The notes under the pieces: generated by a model
Told to the model about the DNA's origin: nothing
What the model saw: only the letters and a program-made list of their open reading frames with translations
Database searches by the model: none
Translations under genes and position numbers: made by a program
Assembly: GCF_000964685.1 (NCBI RefSeq)
Contig: NZ_LANS01000001.1
Coordinates: 496,001 to 560,000 of the forward strand
Direction of reading: 5' to 3'
DNA from: Anaplasma phagocytophilum str. Webster
Lineage (GTDB): Bacteria > Pseudomonadota > Alphaproteobacteria > Rickettsiales > Anaplasmataceae
Length of the DNA stretch: 64,000 bases
In this document: one piece after another, positions 55,734 through 64,000 of the stretch
Layout of the letters: the number at the start of each line of letters is the position of its first letter
Numbering within the stretch: the stretch's first letter is position 1

Positions 55734-57227
55734 CTACTGGCTTTTTTCCTCAAAGCCATATTGTCCCCACCTTGAAGTGACTTTATCTATAATCTCCTTA
55801 CTCATCTCAATTTTTACGCCCCACTCCCTCTTAGTTTCCGGATAAATCTTATTGGTAGCATCAAAACCCACTTTACTACCAAGACCCGTTTCCGAAGACG
55901 CAAAATCCAAATAGTCGATAGGAGCATCCTCAATGTACATCATGTCTCTCGAAGGATCCATTCTAGTGGAGATAGCCCATATTACATCCTTCCAATCTCG
56001 TACACATATATCATCGTCTACAACTATCACAAATTTCACGTACATAAACTGACGAAGGAATGACAATACACCCATGACAATCCTACGGGCATGCCCCGGA
56101 TAAGCCTTCTTTATAGATACTATAGCAACACGATAAGAACACCCCTCAGGAGGTAACCAGAAATCCACAATCTCAGGATATTGAGAAATCATCATGGGAA
56201 TTATAATCTCGTTAAGCGCTTCGCCTAACACAGAACATTCATCCGGCGGGCGGCCAGTGAACGTACTATGGTACATTGGTGAATTCCTCATAGTGATAGC
56301 CTTTATCACAAATTTCGGAAACTTTTCCACAGAATTATAGTACCCGGTATGATCGCCATACGGCCCCTCATCCAGTAACTCACTTGCACTAACGTACCCC
56401 TCCAGAACTATCTCTGCATTAGCAGGAACACGCAGCGGAACAGTAATACAATTCACCAATTCTGTCGGTCTCTTACGCAATATCCCCGCAAATTGATACT
56501 CGGATAAAGTTTCTGGAACTGGCGTCACAGCGGCTATAGTTGTAGCAGGATCAGCCCCCAACACTACCGCAACAGGAAAATCTCCCTTACCTTCTTTTTT
56601 CCATCTGAAATACTGCTGCGCTCCTCCTCTATGTCGCAACCACCTCATTATGGCGGTATTTTCGCTTACAACCTGCAGACGATATATACCCAAGTTGAAG
56701 TTATCCTCTCGTGTATTAGTAGGACCATGCGTTACAACTATCGGCCACGTTATTAAAGGAGCAACATCTCCAGGCCAACAAGTCTGTATCGGAAACTTAC
56801 GTAAATCTACATCATCCCCTGTTAACACCACCTCCTGACATTTTGCTTTCTTGACTACAGTAGTTCTGGCAGAAACCACATTCCTGAGTATTGGGAACAT
56901 ACCCAGCAAGTCACGAAAGCTCTCAGGAGGAGTTGGCATCCTAAGAAAAGCTAGTAGCCTTCCAACATCACGTAATCCACATGACTCTATCCCCAAACCA
57001 TAGGAAATCCTCTCTATAGTACCAAACAGATTAGCTACTACAGGTATACCAGAAGAGCCGTACTCATTAACTACATTCTCAAACACAACAGCAGGACCAG
57101 CCGATCTTATCAGCCTGCTATGTATTTCAGTTATTTCTAGAACAGGGGAAACCTCCTCCCCAACGCGTACTAGCTCCCCCTTCTTCTCAAGAAAATCTAA
57201 AAAGCCCCTAAGATCCCGAAACGACAT
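55734..57227 (-). CDS. ubiD: UbiD-family decarboxylase (3-octaprenyl-4-hydroxybenzoate carboxy-lyase)
   Basis: A 497-aa prenylated-FMN-dependent decarboxylase of ubiquinone synthesis. Visible signatures are [20 protein letters not shown] at the start, [10 protein letters not shown]-like [13 protein letters not shown], the [10 protein letters not shown] block, the central [21 protein letters not shown], and [12 protein letters not shown]-like [14 protein letters not shown]. The conserved E-x-D region around the active site falls in [13 protein letters not shown]. Length matches the family (about 490 aa). ATG 57227. Confidence 0.94.
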   Translation of the reverse strand: MSFRDLRGFLDFLEKKGELVRVGEEVSPVLEITEIHSRLIRSAGPAVVFENVVNEYGSSGIPVVANLFGTIERISYGLGIESCGLRDVGRLLAFLRMPTPPESFRDLLGMFPILRNVVSARTTVVKKAKCQEVVLTGDDVDLRKFPIQTCWPGDVAPLITWPIVVTHGPTNTREDNFNLGIYRLQVVSENTAIMRWLRHRGGAQQYFRWKKEGKGDFPVAVVLGADPATTIAAVTPVPETLSEYQFAGILRKRPTELVNCITVPLRVPANAEIVLEGYVSASELLDEGPYGDHTGYYNSVEKFPKFVIKAITMRNSPMYHSTFTGRPPDECSVLGEALNEIIIPMMISQYPEIVDFWLPPEGCSYRVAIVSIKKAYPGHARRIVMGVLSFLRQFMYVKFVIVVDDDICVRDWKDVIWAISTRMDPSRDMMYIEDAPIDYLDFASSETGLGSKVGFDATNKIYPETKREWGVKIEMSKEIIDKVTSRWGQYGFEEKSQ

Positions 57228-57311
57228 ATACTACAGTTCACCAGCAGAGCAACACGCAAAGCTAACACAAAAGCCACAGCACCACTAGAATCCTGTCCTC
57301 GATTACCAAAA

Positions 57312-58214
57312 CTACCTACTCAACAAAGAGACTGGATAAATTCTAACACCCAACTCAAAACCAAGGTACGCCACATCTGTACGCAACACAGGATCTACAG
57401 GAACAACACTCTTCTTAGAAGTAACACGTTGTCCCTTTATTAAAACATCACGCTCCCTAGGAGCAGGAACCTTACCACTACCACCTAGATCATGATAATA
57501 GATGCCACAAAACCCCTCGAGGCCCCTACCTAACTTAAAACTAGCACCACCCTTTATTTGGTACGCAAAGCTATATACCTCAGCCCTAAATGTACGCAAA
57601 CGCTCGATACCAAACCCTGCACATACATAAGGCCTCACTACAGTCCATTCAACGTCTTTACACATGCTCGCAACACTACCCACAAGCGACATCCCATCGT
57701 TACGCAGCACCAAGACATCACTATCCCCTGCATCCTTGTTTACCGCTATACGTGCCAACGAGTATCTAAACCTGTCCCCGTGCTGCTCACTAAAGAAACC
57801 TCTAGATATATCAAATTTCTCACGGAGAAACTCAAATTCTAGCCTCACACCATTGCCTGAGTAACCCGCAACAAAGGCATGACCCAGCATATTCTCATTG
57901 TAACTATTCGAACTAGCCACCAACGATAAATCATCAAACTTCCTGATATTGGCAGATAAATTACTATTCGCCACTTCCGAAGAAGAAAACCTCTCAAGAG
58001 GAGCAACTCTAACCGACGCCCCAAACGCCCCCTGCAACGTGACATCATCTAGAAGAGGTGAAGCAGGCTTATAAACACCTCCAAAGTACAAAGATCCCAC
58101 TCCAGAAACAACATGCAACCCAGAAAAAGCTGCAAGTGGAAAGCACAAAAACAACGATGCCAAAAGAGTACCCACAAACCTCACGAGAGCCCCCAACGCT
58201 AAAGAAACCTTCAA
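57312..58214 (-). CDS. OMP-1/Msp2-family outer membrane protein
   Basis: A 300-aa exported protein. A signal peptide is visible (LVRFVGTLLASLFLCFPLAAFS). The Surface_Ag_2 pattern is recognisable: an early SLYFGGVYKPASPLL strand, GYSGNGVRLEFEFLREKF, RPYVCAGFGIERL and the terminal DVAYLGFELGVRIYP. It is more divergent than P44. The only usable start is TTG 58214; a TAG precedes it in frame. It follows the next omp gene by 153 bases on the same strand. Confidence 0.82.
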   Translation of the reverse strand: MKVSLALGALVRFVGTLLASLFLCFPLAAFSGLHVVSGVGSLYFGGVYKPASPLLDDVTLQGAFGASVRVAPLERFSSSEVANSNLSANIRKFDDLSLVASSNSYNENMLGHAFVAGYSGNGVRLEFEFLREKFDISRGFFSEQHGDRFRYSLARIAVNKDAGDSDVLVLRNDGMSLVGSVASMCKDVEWTVVRPYVCAGFGIERLRTFRAEVYSFAYQIKGGASFKLGRGLEGFCGIYYHDLGGSGKVPAPRERDVLIKGQRVTSKKSVVPVDPVLRTDVAYLGFELGVRIYPVSLLSR

Positions 58215-58367
58215 GTACGCATTCTAGCGTGTATGCACTACAAGTCAAGCACTTAACTAAGCACTATTTGTGTATCATATTAGCGCACGGGCTCATGTTT
58301 TGAGAATATTGTTACCTTCACTACCTTAATTCTTTGTTTTTGAAACAACACAACCATGCATAGCACT

Positions 58368-59228
58368 CTAAAAAGAGTATCTGAGGCTCATTTCTACTCC
58401 AAGATATGCAATATCCATTTTAGCATGGGCTGAAGTAGGCGCAGGTCTCATCTCCCTTGCTGTTGCGGCCGGTATAAATAGTTTGAGTCCACTAAACTCA
58501 TTAGCATGTAATCGATGATAATATCCTCCTACCGATAACAGAATATCTCGTGTAACCAGAAATCCTGCGCCTATTCTACCGTAATACCCGTGGGTTAGCT
58601 TCCGTGTTTCCAATAAATCAACAGCATTTCCACTCACACCAAAGCATAAGTACGAAATTACAATATCGCTTAGTGACTTAATGTCATAACATAGACTTAA
58701 CGCCACAGAAGTCACAGCTACGCTCTTATTTTTTACCACGACGTAGTTATTATTTGAAATAGTTCTCTCGCGCACCAACGCGATGTAAAATGCATCGTCT
58801 TTATGAACGGAACCCTTGCCTGCCTTAATTTTGAACTCACTGTTCATTCCCTCTACTTCTATTCTGAAGTTATTTATTGCGTAACCAATGCTTCCAGAAA
58901 AACCAAAATAATCATTACTGTAAAATTCCTCTTTATAATACGCATCGAATGATTTATGTTTTCCGGTGTTCACTAGTACATTGCCCTTCATACTCTTTCT
59001 GAGAACTGTACCAACGTTAGGTACATGAGAATTGCTTTCCTCAACCTCTAAGCTACCAAAATTTGGAACACTAATCTTGTATGTTCCTGCAAAATATAGG
59101 CGATTTTTGGACTTAAAATTATCAGTAGATTCATGAGAAAATGCCTGGAATGGTACACATAAAATCGTACAAAAAATTACCAATGCCGAAACGCTCTTCC
59201 GTCCTACTATCCTCTCTACTAGCTTCAT
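58368..59228 (-). CDS. OMP-1/Msp2-family outer membrane protein
   Basis: A 286-aa exported protein. The signal peptide is SVSALVIFCTILCVPFQAFS. Family blocks are KNRLYFAGTYKISVPNFGSL, GFSGSIGYAINNFRIEVEGM, SLSDIVISYLCFGVSGNAVD and the terminal MDIAYLGVEMSLRYSF. ATG 59228 is preceded by GAGGTGG. Arrangement with the 57.3-kb gene suggests an omp pair from old duplication. Confidence 0.85.
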   Translation of the reverse strand: MKLVERIVGRKSVSALVIFCTILCVPFQAFSHESTDNFKSKNRLYFAGTYKISVPNFGSLEVEESNSHVPNVGTVLRKSMKGNVLVNTGKHKSFDAYYKEEFYSNDYFGFSGSIGYAINNFRIEVEGMNSEFKIKAGKGSVHKDDAFYIALVRERTISNNNYVVVKNKSVAVTSVALSLCYDIKSLSDIVISYLCFGVSGNAVDLLETRKLTHGYYGRIGAGFLVTRDILLSVGGYYHRLHANEFSGLKLFIPAATAREMRPAPTSAHAKMDIAYLGVEMSLRYSF

Positions 59229-59957
59229 AAATTTACCACCTCAAATTAGCCTGCATCGTATATGAAGCTACGTATAGATTGGTATCTACCGTGCCCCCTA
59301 ATCTGCAGGACAGCGTTTTTAAGGAATAAACATTAATTAATAACTAATGGAAAGGAAGTAATATATTCCAGAAATATCATGAAAATGACGTAAATATTGC
59401 TTTAATGCATAAAATAACAATGTATTTTATCTTTTATCATTATAGCATCTGATCATATCATTTGTAGCATTATGAAATTAGGGATAATCCCCCTTGGTTC
59501 AGCAATGCGAATGAAGGTTTGTAATTCTTTGTATAAAATACAAATAAAAATTCTACCACCACGAGCGTGTAGATCTACAACTTCTTCCCCGTAAAACTCC
59601 CAGGTTTTGGAAAGTATAAAACCGCAGCCTAATCTATTTACCTACCCCAACCATCGGCAGGAGCTTACAATATTTACATAGATTCCCGTGTACTACTATG
59701 AGGCTATGATACCCAACAATCTTGAGCCTTCTATGGGAAACCTTGGCTAAGATATTCTGATACCGGAGTTATCCTGTGTTGTTGACATGGCAAATAAATT
59801 ATGAACATATGCGCCATGTAGAATGGCCTTCTTTATGCAAGGTGCGTACTTTGTGTTCATGAGTTGCCTTATTATCTAGACTACCATAAGCGCCTGGCAC
59901 TGCATCTGGTACTTAAAGAAGACTATGTGAAAAAACTCTTAAACTGTACGCTCTGAT
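59229..59957. other. Spacer upstream of omp pair
   Basis: About 730 AT-rich bases. It probably contains the promoter of the minus-strand omp genes in its first 200 bases. No gene recognised. Confidence 0.4.
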
Positions 59958-60296
59958 ATGCTTGATGCGCCTGAAATTCCCAAAGTTCCTCAAATACCAA
60001 GAATACCTGAAATACCGAGAATACCTGAAATTCCTGGGATACCCGAAATTTCTGAAATACCTGAAATGCCCGAGATGCCTAGAATTCCTGAAGCTCCCAA
60101 GATGCCGAAATTCCCGAGATCCCTGATAATGCCATCATTTGGTACTTTATGTTATAGTAGAAGGGTCAATGATGTTTGCACCTTTTACACTCTTAATAGT
60201 ATTGAGATAGGCATCTTCTTGCATTACTGGTGCTGTGGTGCAGAACTATTTATCCACAACAAACTTTACATGTTTTGCACATTAAATTCTAACTAG
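59958..60296 (+). CDS. Pro-Glu-Ile repeat ORF, uncertain
   Basis: A 112-codon frame. Residues 4-55 are built on a three-residue period with Pro at every third place (PEIPRIPEIPGIPEI, then degenerate PEMPEMPRIPEAPKM). The underlying DNA is a 9-bp repeat around CCTGAAATA/CCGAGAATA. The rest of the frame (LCYSRRVNDVCTFYTLNSIE) looks non-coding. It could be a small secreted Pro-rich protein or a chance frame over a microsatellite-like tract. Confidence 0.35.
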   Translation: MLDAPEIPKVPQIPRIPEIPRIPEIPGIPEISEIPEMPEMPRIPEAPKMPKFPRSLIMPSFGTLCYSRRVNDVCTFYTLNSIEIGIFLHYWCCGAELFIHNKLYMFCTLNSN

Positions 60297-60367
60297 GTTC
60301 TATGATATGCACTGCATGTCATGGATAAGGCATGGTTTGTTCTCTATAGAAAAAGCTAGCTCGTAAT

Positions 60368-60667
60368 TTGTTATTTTCCGCATATCAGCTAGTAGATTTC
60401 ACGGAGGAAGTATCCACAGTATGGTCACCTGTGGGAATAGAGTCCGCATGGTTTCTGCCATTTATGAACACGGTGACATTATTACTATTGGGGTGTACCA
60501 TAACTTGGTCACATCACTATCTTATTATAGATGACATAAAGTCTTCGCTTGCTTTTACTATTGGTCTAATTTTCTCAACATTCCAACTTATGGAGTATTT
60601 ACATGCTGACTTTGCTTTTAGCGAAGTGGGTTTGAAGGCTGTTTATTCTTCTCAAAAATCTCGATAA
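60368..60667 (+). pseudogene. Fragment of cytochrome c oxidase subunit III
   Basis: The block IESAWFLPFMNTVTLLLLGC, followed by TITWSHHYLII and SSLAFTIGLIFSTFQLMEYL, matches the middle of CoxIII (helices III-IV, with the T-x-SHH motif). The N-terminal helices and the final third with the GFHGxHV motif are missing. At about 100 codons versus a usual 260-290 it is a decayed partial copy; the functional gene must be elsewhere. Confidence 0.75.
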
Positions 60668-61075
60668 TGTGCTCAATATCACTAGTATTACCGCGACCAT
60701 AGCGCATAACTTATCGTTACCATTAAAAATAGGTTAATCTGTGAGTCACAACCACTGCTTGTATGTACGTGGTAATAGCAAAGCATTTTTTTTTGCCAAT
60801 ACCATGACAGCGTTTTGCATGCTGAGGCTTCTACAACAGGAGACATTGCTTTCTGGAGTGTGTACAAGATCTTGTAGTGGGTGCTTTTTGGTGCGTGCGG
60901 GGCTGAGGCGTATTACCTAGTGTACAGGTAATATCTCTTGTTGCTGTGAGGGAATTGCAGGCCTTAGAAGATGGGGGTATGTGAAGTGGTTCAGGTTGGG
61001 TAAGCCATAACCACGGGAAATGTACCCTGTGATGGGTTGAAGACGCGGGTTGGGCTGTTTATTGGGGTTTGATTT
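60668..61075. other. Upstream region of the msp2 paralog
   Basis: About 400 bases before ATG 61076. The last 150 bases are G-rich (GGGGGTATGTGAAGTGG) and unlike surrounding AT-rich spacer. The promoter is expected here but not placed. Confidence 0.4.
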
Positions 61076-62461
61076 ATGAAGGCTCTAAGTTATGGCAAGC
61101 TGTTTTGGCGAGTATGTGTGATCTTGTCGTTAGCTATGCTCATGACAGGTAATAGTGCATATGCCGAACAGGATTCTAAAATTAGTTCTCACTCTAATAG
61201 CAAAAGGGATGGTTATTTCTACGTGGGGTTAGATTACAGCCCTACATTTGTGAATATAAAAAATTTTAGTATAGGAGAAAGTAGCGGGGGAACTAAAGGT
61301 ATATACCCATACCTGAGGGACGGAGATGTAGTCAAGCTGGAAGCTGGCAGATTTGATTGGAATAGACCTGATCCTTGGATTGGTTTTGATGACAACATGT
61401 TTGTTACCATGGGCGGAAGCGCTGGGTATGGCATGGGGAACACCAGAATAGAAGTAGAGATTGGTTACGAGCGCTTCAAGACTAAGGGTACTAAAGGTAG
61501 TAGAGATACAGAGGATTACGCTGATACAGTGTATTTATTAGCTAAAGATTTAGCATATAATGTCGCCTCAGGAAAGGCTAGCAATCTCGCGGTAGCCCTC
61601 GCCGGGGTTTCTGGAAAGGAAATAGTTGGTTTTGCTGACTCTCTAAAGGAAAAGCATCCTGGAATTGATAGGCAAATTTGTAAGGGAGTGAAAGGCGCTT
61701 TGCGCAGAGGGCTGCTACAAGGCGACGAAAAAGCAGGAAATTGTGATACTGGGGTGGGAACTCATACGGTAGTGATAAAAAAAACAGAAGGCGCACAACA
61801 ACAGCAAAGAATATCACTACAGCCATATAGCGGGCCTTTAGGCCTTAGAGCTTCTTTAGGTGGTAGAGGCGTTGAGAAATGGCCGCGCATTAACAATCGT
61901 CATCCTGGTCATGTGTACTCAAGTTCCTTCCTAAAAAAAGCAGGGATTGTACAAAAGGACAGCAGCGGATATAGCTATCAACGAGATGCTTCAGGTACAG
62001 TTGCTAATGACATAAAAGAACTTTACAGCGAAGCTAGAGAGATAGTTGCTAAACTATTTCTGACAGCTATTGAAGGTGCAGAAGTTATAGAAATAAAAGG
62101 CATTTCTTCGACTTCCTTCATTGTTAATGTGTGCTCAGATATCGTTGCTGACGACTTTGTAGCAGTTCCATATGCTTGCTTGGGTTTAGGAGGCAACATA
62201 ATTGAATTTGTAGAGGGGCGTAGTGACCTTAGACCCGCATACAAGCTGAAAGTGGGCCTAAGTTATCAGCTTTCACAGAAAGTTAATGCATTTGCTGATG
62301 TATTCTACCATAGAGTTTTAGGTAACGGGGAGTACTCGGATTTACCAGTAAGACACTTGGTTGATGATCACAGCCCCGAGGGAAGATCAAAAAACGCAGC
62401 CACTGCTAATTTTAGCATGAAATATACTGGCGCAGAACTTGGCATACAACTAAGGTTTTAA
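61076..62461 (+). CDS. Complete Msp2/P44-family outer membrane protein paralog
   Basis: A 461-aa protein and the only intact P44-like gene here. The signal peptide is LFWRVCVILSLAMLMTGNSAYA. The p44 conserved 5' part appears in diverged form: GYFYVGLDYSPTFVNIKNFS, WIGFDDNMFVTMGGSAGYGM, IEVEIGYERFKTKG. The core (about residues 195-300) has Cys pairs but is longer than in p44 donors. The 3' part reads LTAIEGAEVIEIKGISSTSF and ends TGAELGIQLRF. Codon-level divergence from the donors suggests it does not recombine freely with them. It converges on recA, 33 bases away. Confidence 0.92.
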   Translation: MKALSYGKLFWRVCVILSLAMLMTGNSAYAEQDSKISSHSNSKRDGYFYVGLDYSPTFVNIKNFSIGESSGGTKGIYPYLRDGDVVKLEAGRFDWNRPDPWIGFDDNMFVTMGGSAGYGMGNTRIEVEIGYERFKTKGTKGSRDTEDYADTVYLLAKDLAYNVASGKASNLAVALAGVSGKEIVGFADSLKEKHPGIDRQICKGVKGALRRGLLQGDEKAGNCDTGVGTHTVVIKKTEGAQQQQRISLQPYSGPLGLRASLGGRGVEKWPRINNRHPGHVYSSSFLKKAGIVQKDSSGYSYQRDASGTVANDIKELYSEAREIVAKLFLTAIEGAEVIEIKGISSTSFIVNVCSDIVADDFVAVPYACLGLGGNIIEFVEGRSDLRPAYKLKVGLSYQLSQKVNAFADVFYHRVLGNGEYSDLPVRHLVDDHSPEGRSKNAATANFSMKYTGAELGIQLRF

Positions 62462-62494
62462 TTTGCATCAGAACCCTTATATAAAGCGATTATA

Positions 62495-63568
62495 CTAGAA
62501 AGATTCCTCTATTTCCTCGGAAGGCGCGCGTCCATCAGAACCAAAAACGTCGCTGCTACGCATGCTTTCCAATAATTTCGCCCTAATCAACCCTTCTAAC
62601 TTATGAGAAAGATCAGCATTGTTCTTGAGATAACTTCTAGCTGTCTCCCGGCCTTGTCCAAGCTTGATACCTTCATGTGAATAATAAGAGCCAGCTTTTT
62701 CTATAAAGCCAAATCTTACACCCATATCCAGAATCTCCCCAACTTTGGAGATACCTTCACTATACATGATATCAAACTCAGCTTGCTTGAAAGGAGGCGC
62801 AACCTTATTCTTGACTACTTTTACGCGCGCCAAGTGTCCAGTAACATTTTCTTTTTCCTTCAGTGCACTAACCTTGCGAATATCAAGACGTATAGAGGTG
62901 TAAAACTTCAGCGCACTACCACCAGTAGTGACCTCAGGATTACCGTACACAACCCCTATTTTCATGCGAATTTGGTTAATAAACACGAGCAAGCAGTTGG
63001 CTTTAGAAACTATAGAAGTCAATTTCCGAAGCGCGTGACTCAATAGACGAGCCTGCAAACCCATGTGCTGATCTCCCATATCCCCTTCAATTTCAGCACG
63101 AGGAGTTAAAGCAGCAACAGAATCCACAACAATAACGTCCACCGCACCCGAGTTCACAAGATGCTCAACAATGTGCAACGCCTGTTCTCCGGTGTCAGGC
63201 TGAGATACGATCAAATCTCCTACAGATACCCCTAGCTTTCTCGCGTATAACGTATCCAAAGCATGTTCGGCATCAATAAAGGCGCAAGCTCCACCGTTTT
63301 TCTGAGCCTCAGCAATAACATGAAGAGCTAAGGTAGTCTTACCCGAGCTTTCAGGGCCAAAAATCTCAATGATACGGCCCCTAGGAAGCCCCCCAACACC
63401 TAGAGCTGCATCTAGAGCAATAGACCCAGTAGAAACACACTCAACAGCTTCTACAGGGCTATTCTGCAGCCTCATAATAGATCCACGCCCAAAAGCGCGT
63501 TCAATCTGACCAATAGCAGCATCAACAGCCCGCTGCTTATCAGAGGGGGAGTCCTTCATTTCAACCAT
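62495..63568 (-). CDS. recA: Recombinase A
   Basis: A 357-aa DNA strand-exchange protein. Walker [10 protein letters not shown] is near residue 70, FIDAEHALD near 98, Walker [11 protein letters not shown] near 145, and loop L2 region [12 protein letters not shown] near 205. The full length and intact C-terminus ([20 protein letters not shown]) show a complete gene. ATG 63568. It lies about 290 bases downstream of a p44 3' end on the same strand. Confidence 0.97.
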   Translation of the reverse strand: MVEMKDSPSDKQRAVDAAIGQIERAFGRGSIMRLQNSPVEAVECVSTGSIALDAALGVGGLPRGRIIEIFGPESSGKTTLALHVIAEAQKNGGACAFIDAEHALDTLYARKLGVSVGDLIVSQPDTGEQALHIVEHLVNSGAVDVIVVDSVAALTPRAEIEGDMGDQHMGLQARLLSHALRKLTSIVSKANCLLVFINQIRMKIGVVYGNPEVTTGGSALKFYTSIRLDIRKVSALKEKENVTGHLARVKVVKNKVAPPFKQAEFDIMYSEGISKVGEILDMGVRFGFIEKAGSYYSHEGIKLGQGRETARSYLKNNADLSHKLEGLIRAKLLESMRSSDVFGSDGRAPSEEIEESF

Positions 63569-63822
63569 GGGGTATCACAAGAATTTTAACTGCTCAACAA
63601 TAGACATTGAAGCCAAAAGTGTCAAGATTTGTACAAATGGGAGCGATGCGATTTGCACTATAAAAACACGCCAAATCCCCATCAAGCACTGATAGAAACC
63701 TTCTAACCTGAGCAGCAAGAAAATAAATAATAGGAACGGTCACGGAGTAATAATTAATGGTAGCAGAACCAGAAGAAGTCAGGAAGAGGGTGAAGTACCG
63801 CAGGAAGTAGAATTAAAGTAGA
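63569..63822. other. Spacer between recA and p44
   Basis: About 250 bases carrying the recA promoter region. No gene recognised. Confidence 0.4.
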
Positions 63823-63848
63823 AAAGGGGAGCCCTTAGCCCCCCTCTT
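63823..63848 (-). terminator. Terminator of the p44 gene at the window edge
   Basis: On the minus strand AGGGG and CCCCT form a stem with an 11-13 base loop, followed by TTTTC. It lies 14 bases after the p44 stop. Confidence 0.6.
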
Positions 63849-63861
63849 TAGATAAGCAAGC

Positions 63862-64000
63862 TTAAAAAGCGAACCTAACACCAAATTCCCCACCGACATA
63901 AGCCATGGAGAAGTTAGCAATAGCAGTATCCTTAGTACGACCCGCCGGACTAGTATCATCTACAAGACGTTGAGCCGGCAGATCATCATAAACGCCATCT
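63862..64000 (-). CDS. 3' end of a p44/msp2 gene (runs off the window)
   Basis: The minus strand encodes DGVYDDLPAQRLVDDTSPAG, then the final strands ending in GVRFAF and a TAA stop. It is almost identical to the 3' fragment at 29389. The 5' part lies beyond the window, so it is unclear whether this copy is complete. Confidence 0.92.
   Translation of the reverse strand, partial: DGVYDDLPAQRLVDDTSPAGRTKDTAIANFSMAYVGGEFGVRFAF

Overview
The window is a chromosomal segment of an obligate intracellular member of the Anaplasmataceae, almost certainly Anaplasma phagocytophilum. The decisive evidence is many p44/msp2-type cassettes: near-identical conserved flanks around a variable core, mostly truncated, as in the silent donor repertoire of that species. 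A virB8-virB9-virB10-virB11-virD4 type IV secretion operon, OMP-1/Msp2-family surface proteins, long gene-poor spacers and decayed duplicates fit the same assignment.

Layout. 0-10.4 kb holds housekeeping genes: a UbiH-type hydroxylase, tRNA-Arg(UCU), metK, an ElbB/ES1 protein, a membrane protein of unknown role, an orphan p44 5' fragment, then rpe-mlaE-mlaF and polA. 10.6-13.5 kb carries a small basic protein of unknown function, a 39-codon CoxF-like membrane protein and recF. 13.7-29.6 kb alternates p44 donor fragments with functional loci: the vir operon (15.4-21.6 kb), dksA, ccmB, tRNA-Val(GAC), a cation efflux gene and mlaC. 30.4-36.6 kb is an accessory island: a 578-aa acidic protein with three 124-residue repeats, and divergent from it six tandem paralogs (mostly starting MFDIF or MFDIL) separated by palindromic spacers, four with the same promoter spacing. 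A 7-bp repeat of about 35 copies follows.

37.4-46.7 kb returns to core functions (unknown protein, murJ, lgt, rpsT, plsC, def, a family-4-like uracil-DNA glycosylase). It includes a 0.5-kb duplicated piece of the def region and a 250-bp tandem repeat. 46.7-49.2 kb is AT-rich and nearly gene-free. 49.2-52.9 kb carries uvrB, secD and a CHCC zinc-finger protein. 54.3-62.5 kb holds four Msp2/OMP-1-family surface proteins (one broken at a G tract), ubiD, a Pro-Glu-Ile repeat ORF and a ctaE fragment. The window ends with complete recA and the 3' end of another p44 on the same strand.

How it works together. The p44 fragments have conserved flanks and no complete gene, so they can serve as gene-conversion donors; RecA and RecF, both encoded here, are plausible machinery. 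The vir operon encodes the inner part of the secretion channel. Several small hydrophilic or low-complexity proteins (10.6 kb, the 30-36 kb island, 47.8 kb) have no recognised enzyme signature and are reasonable effector or antigen candidates. The 30-36 kb island, with its repeated promoter, leader and palindrome, is the best candidate for a poorly described system.
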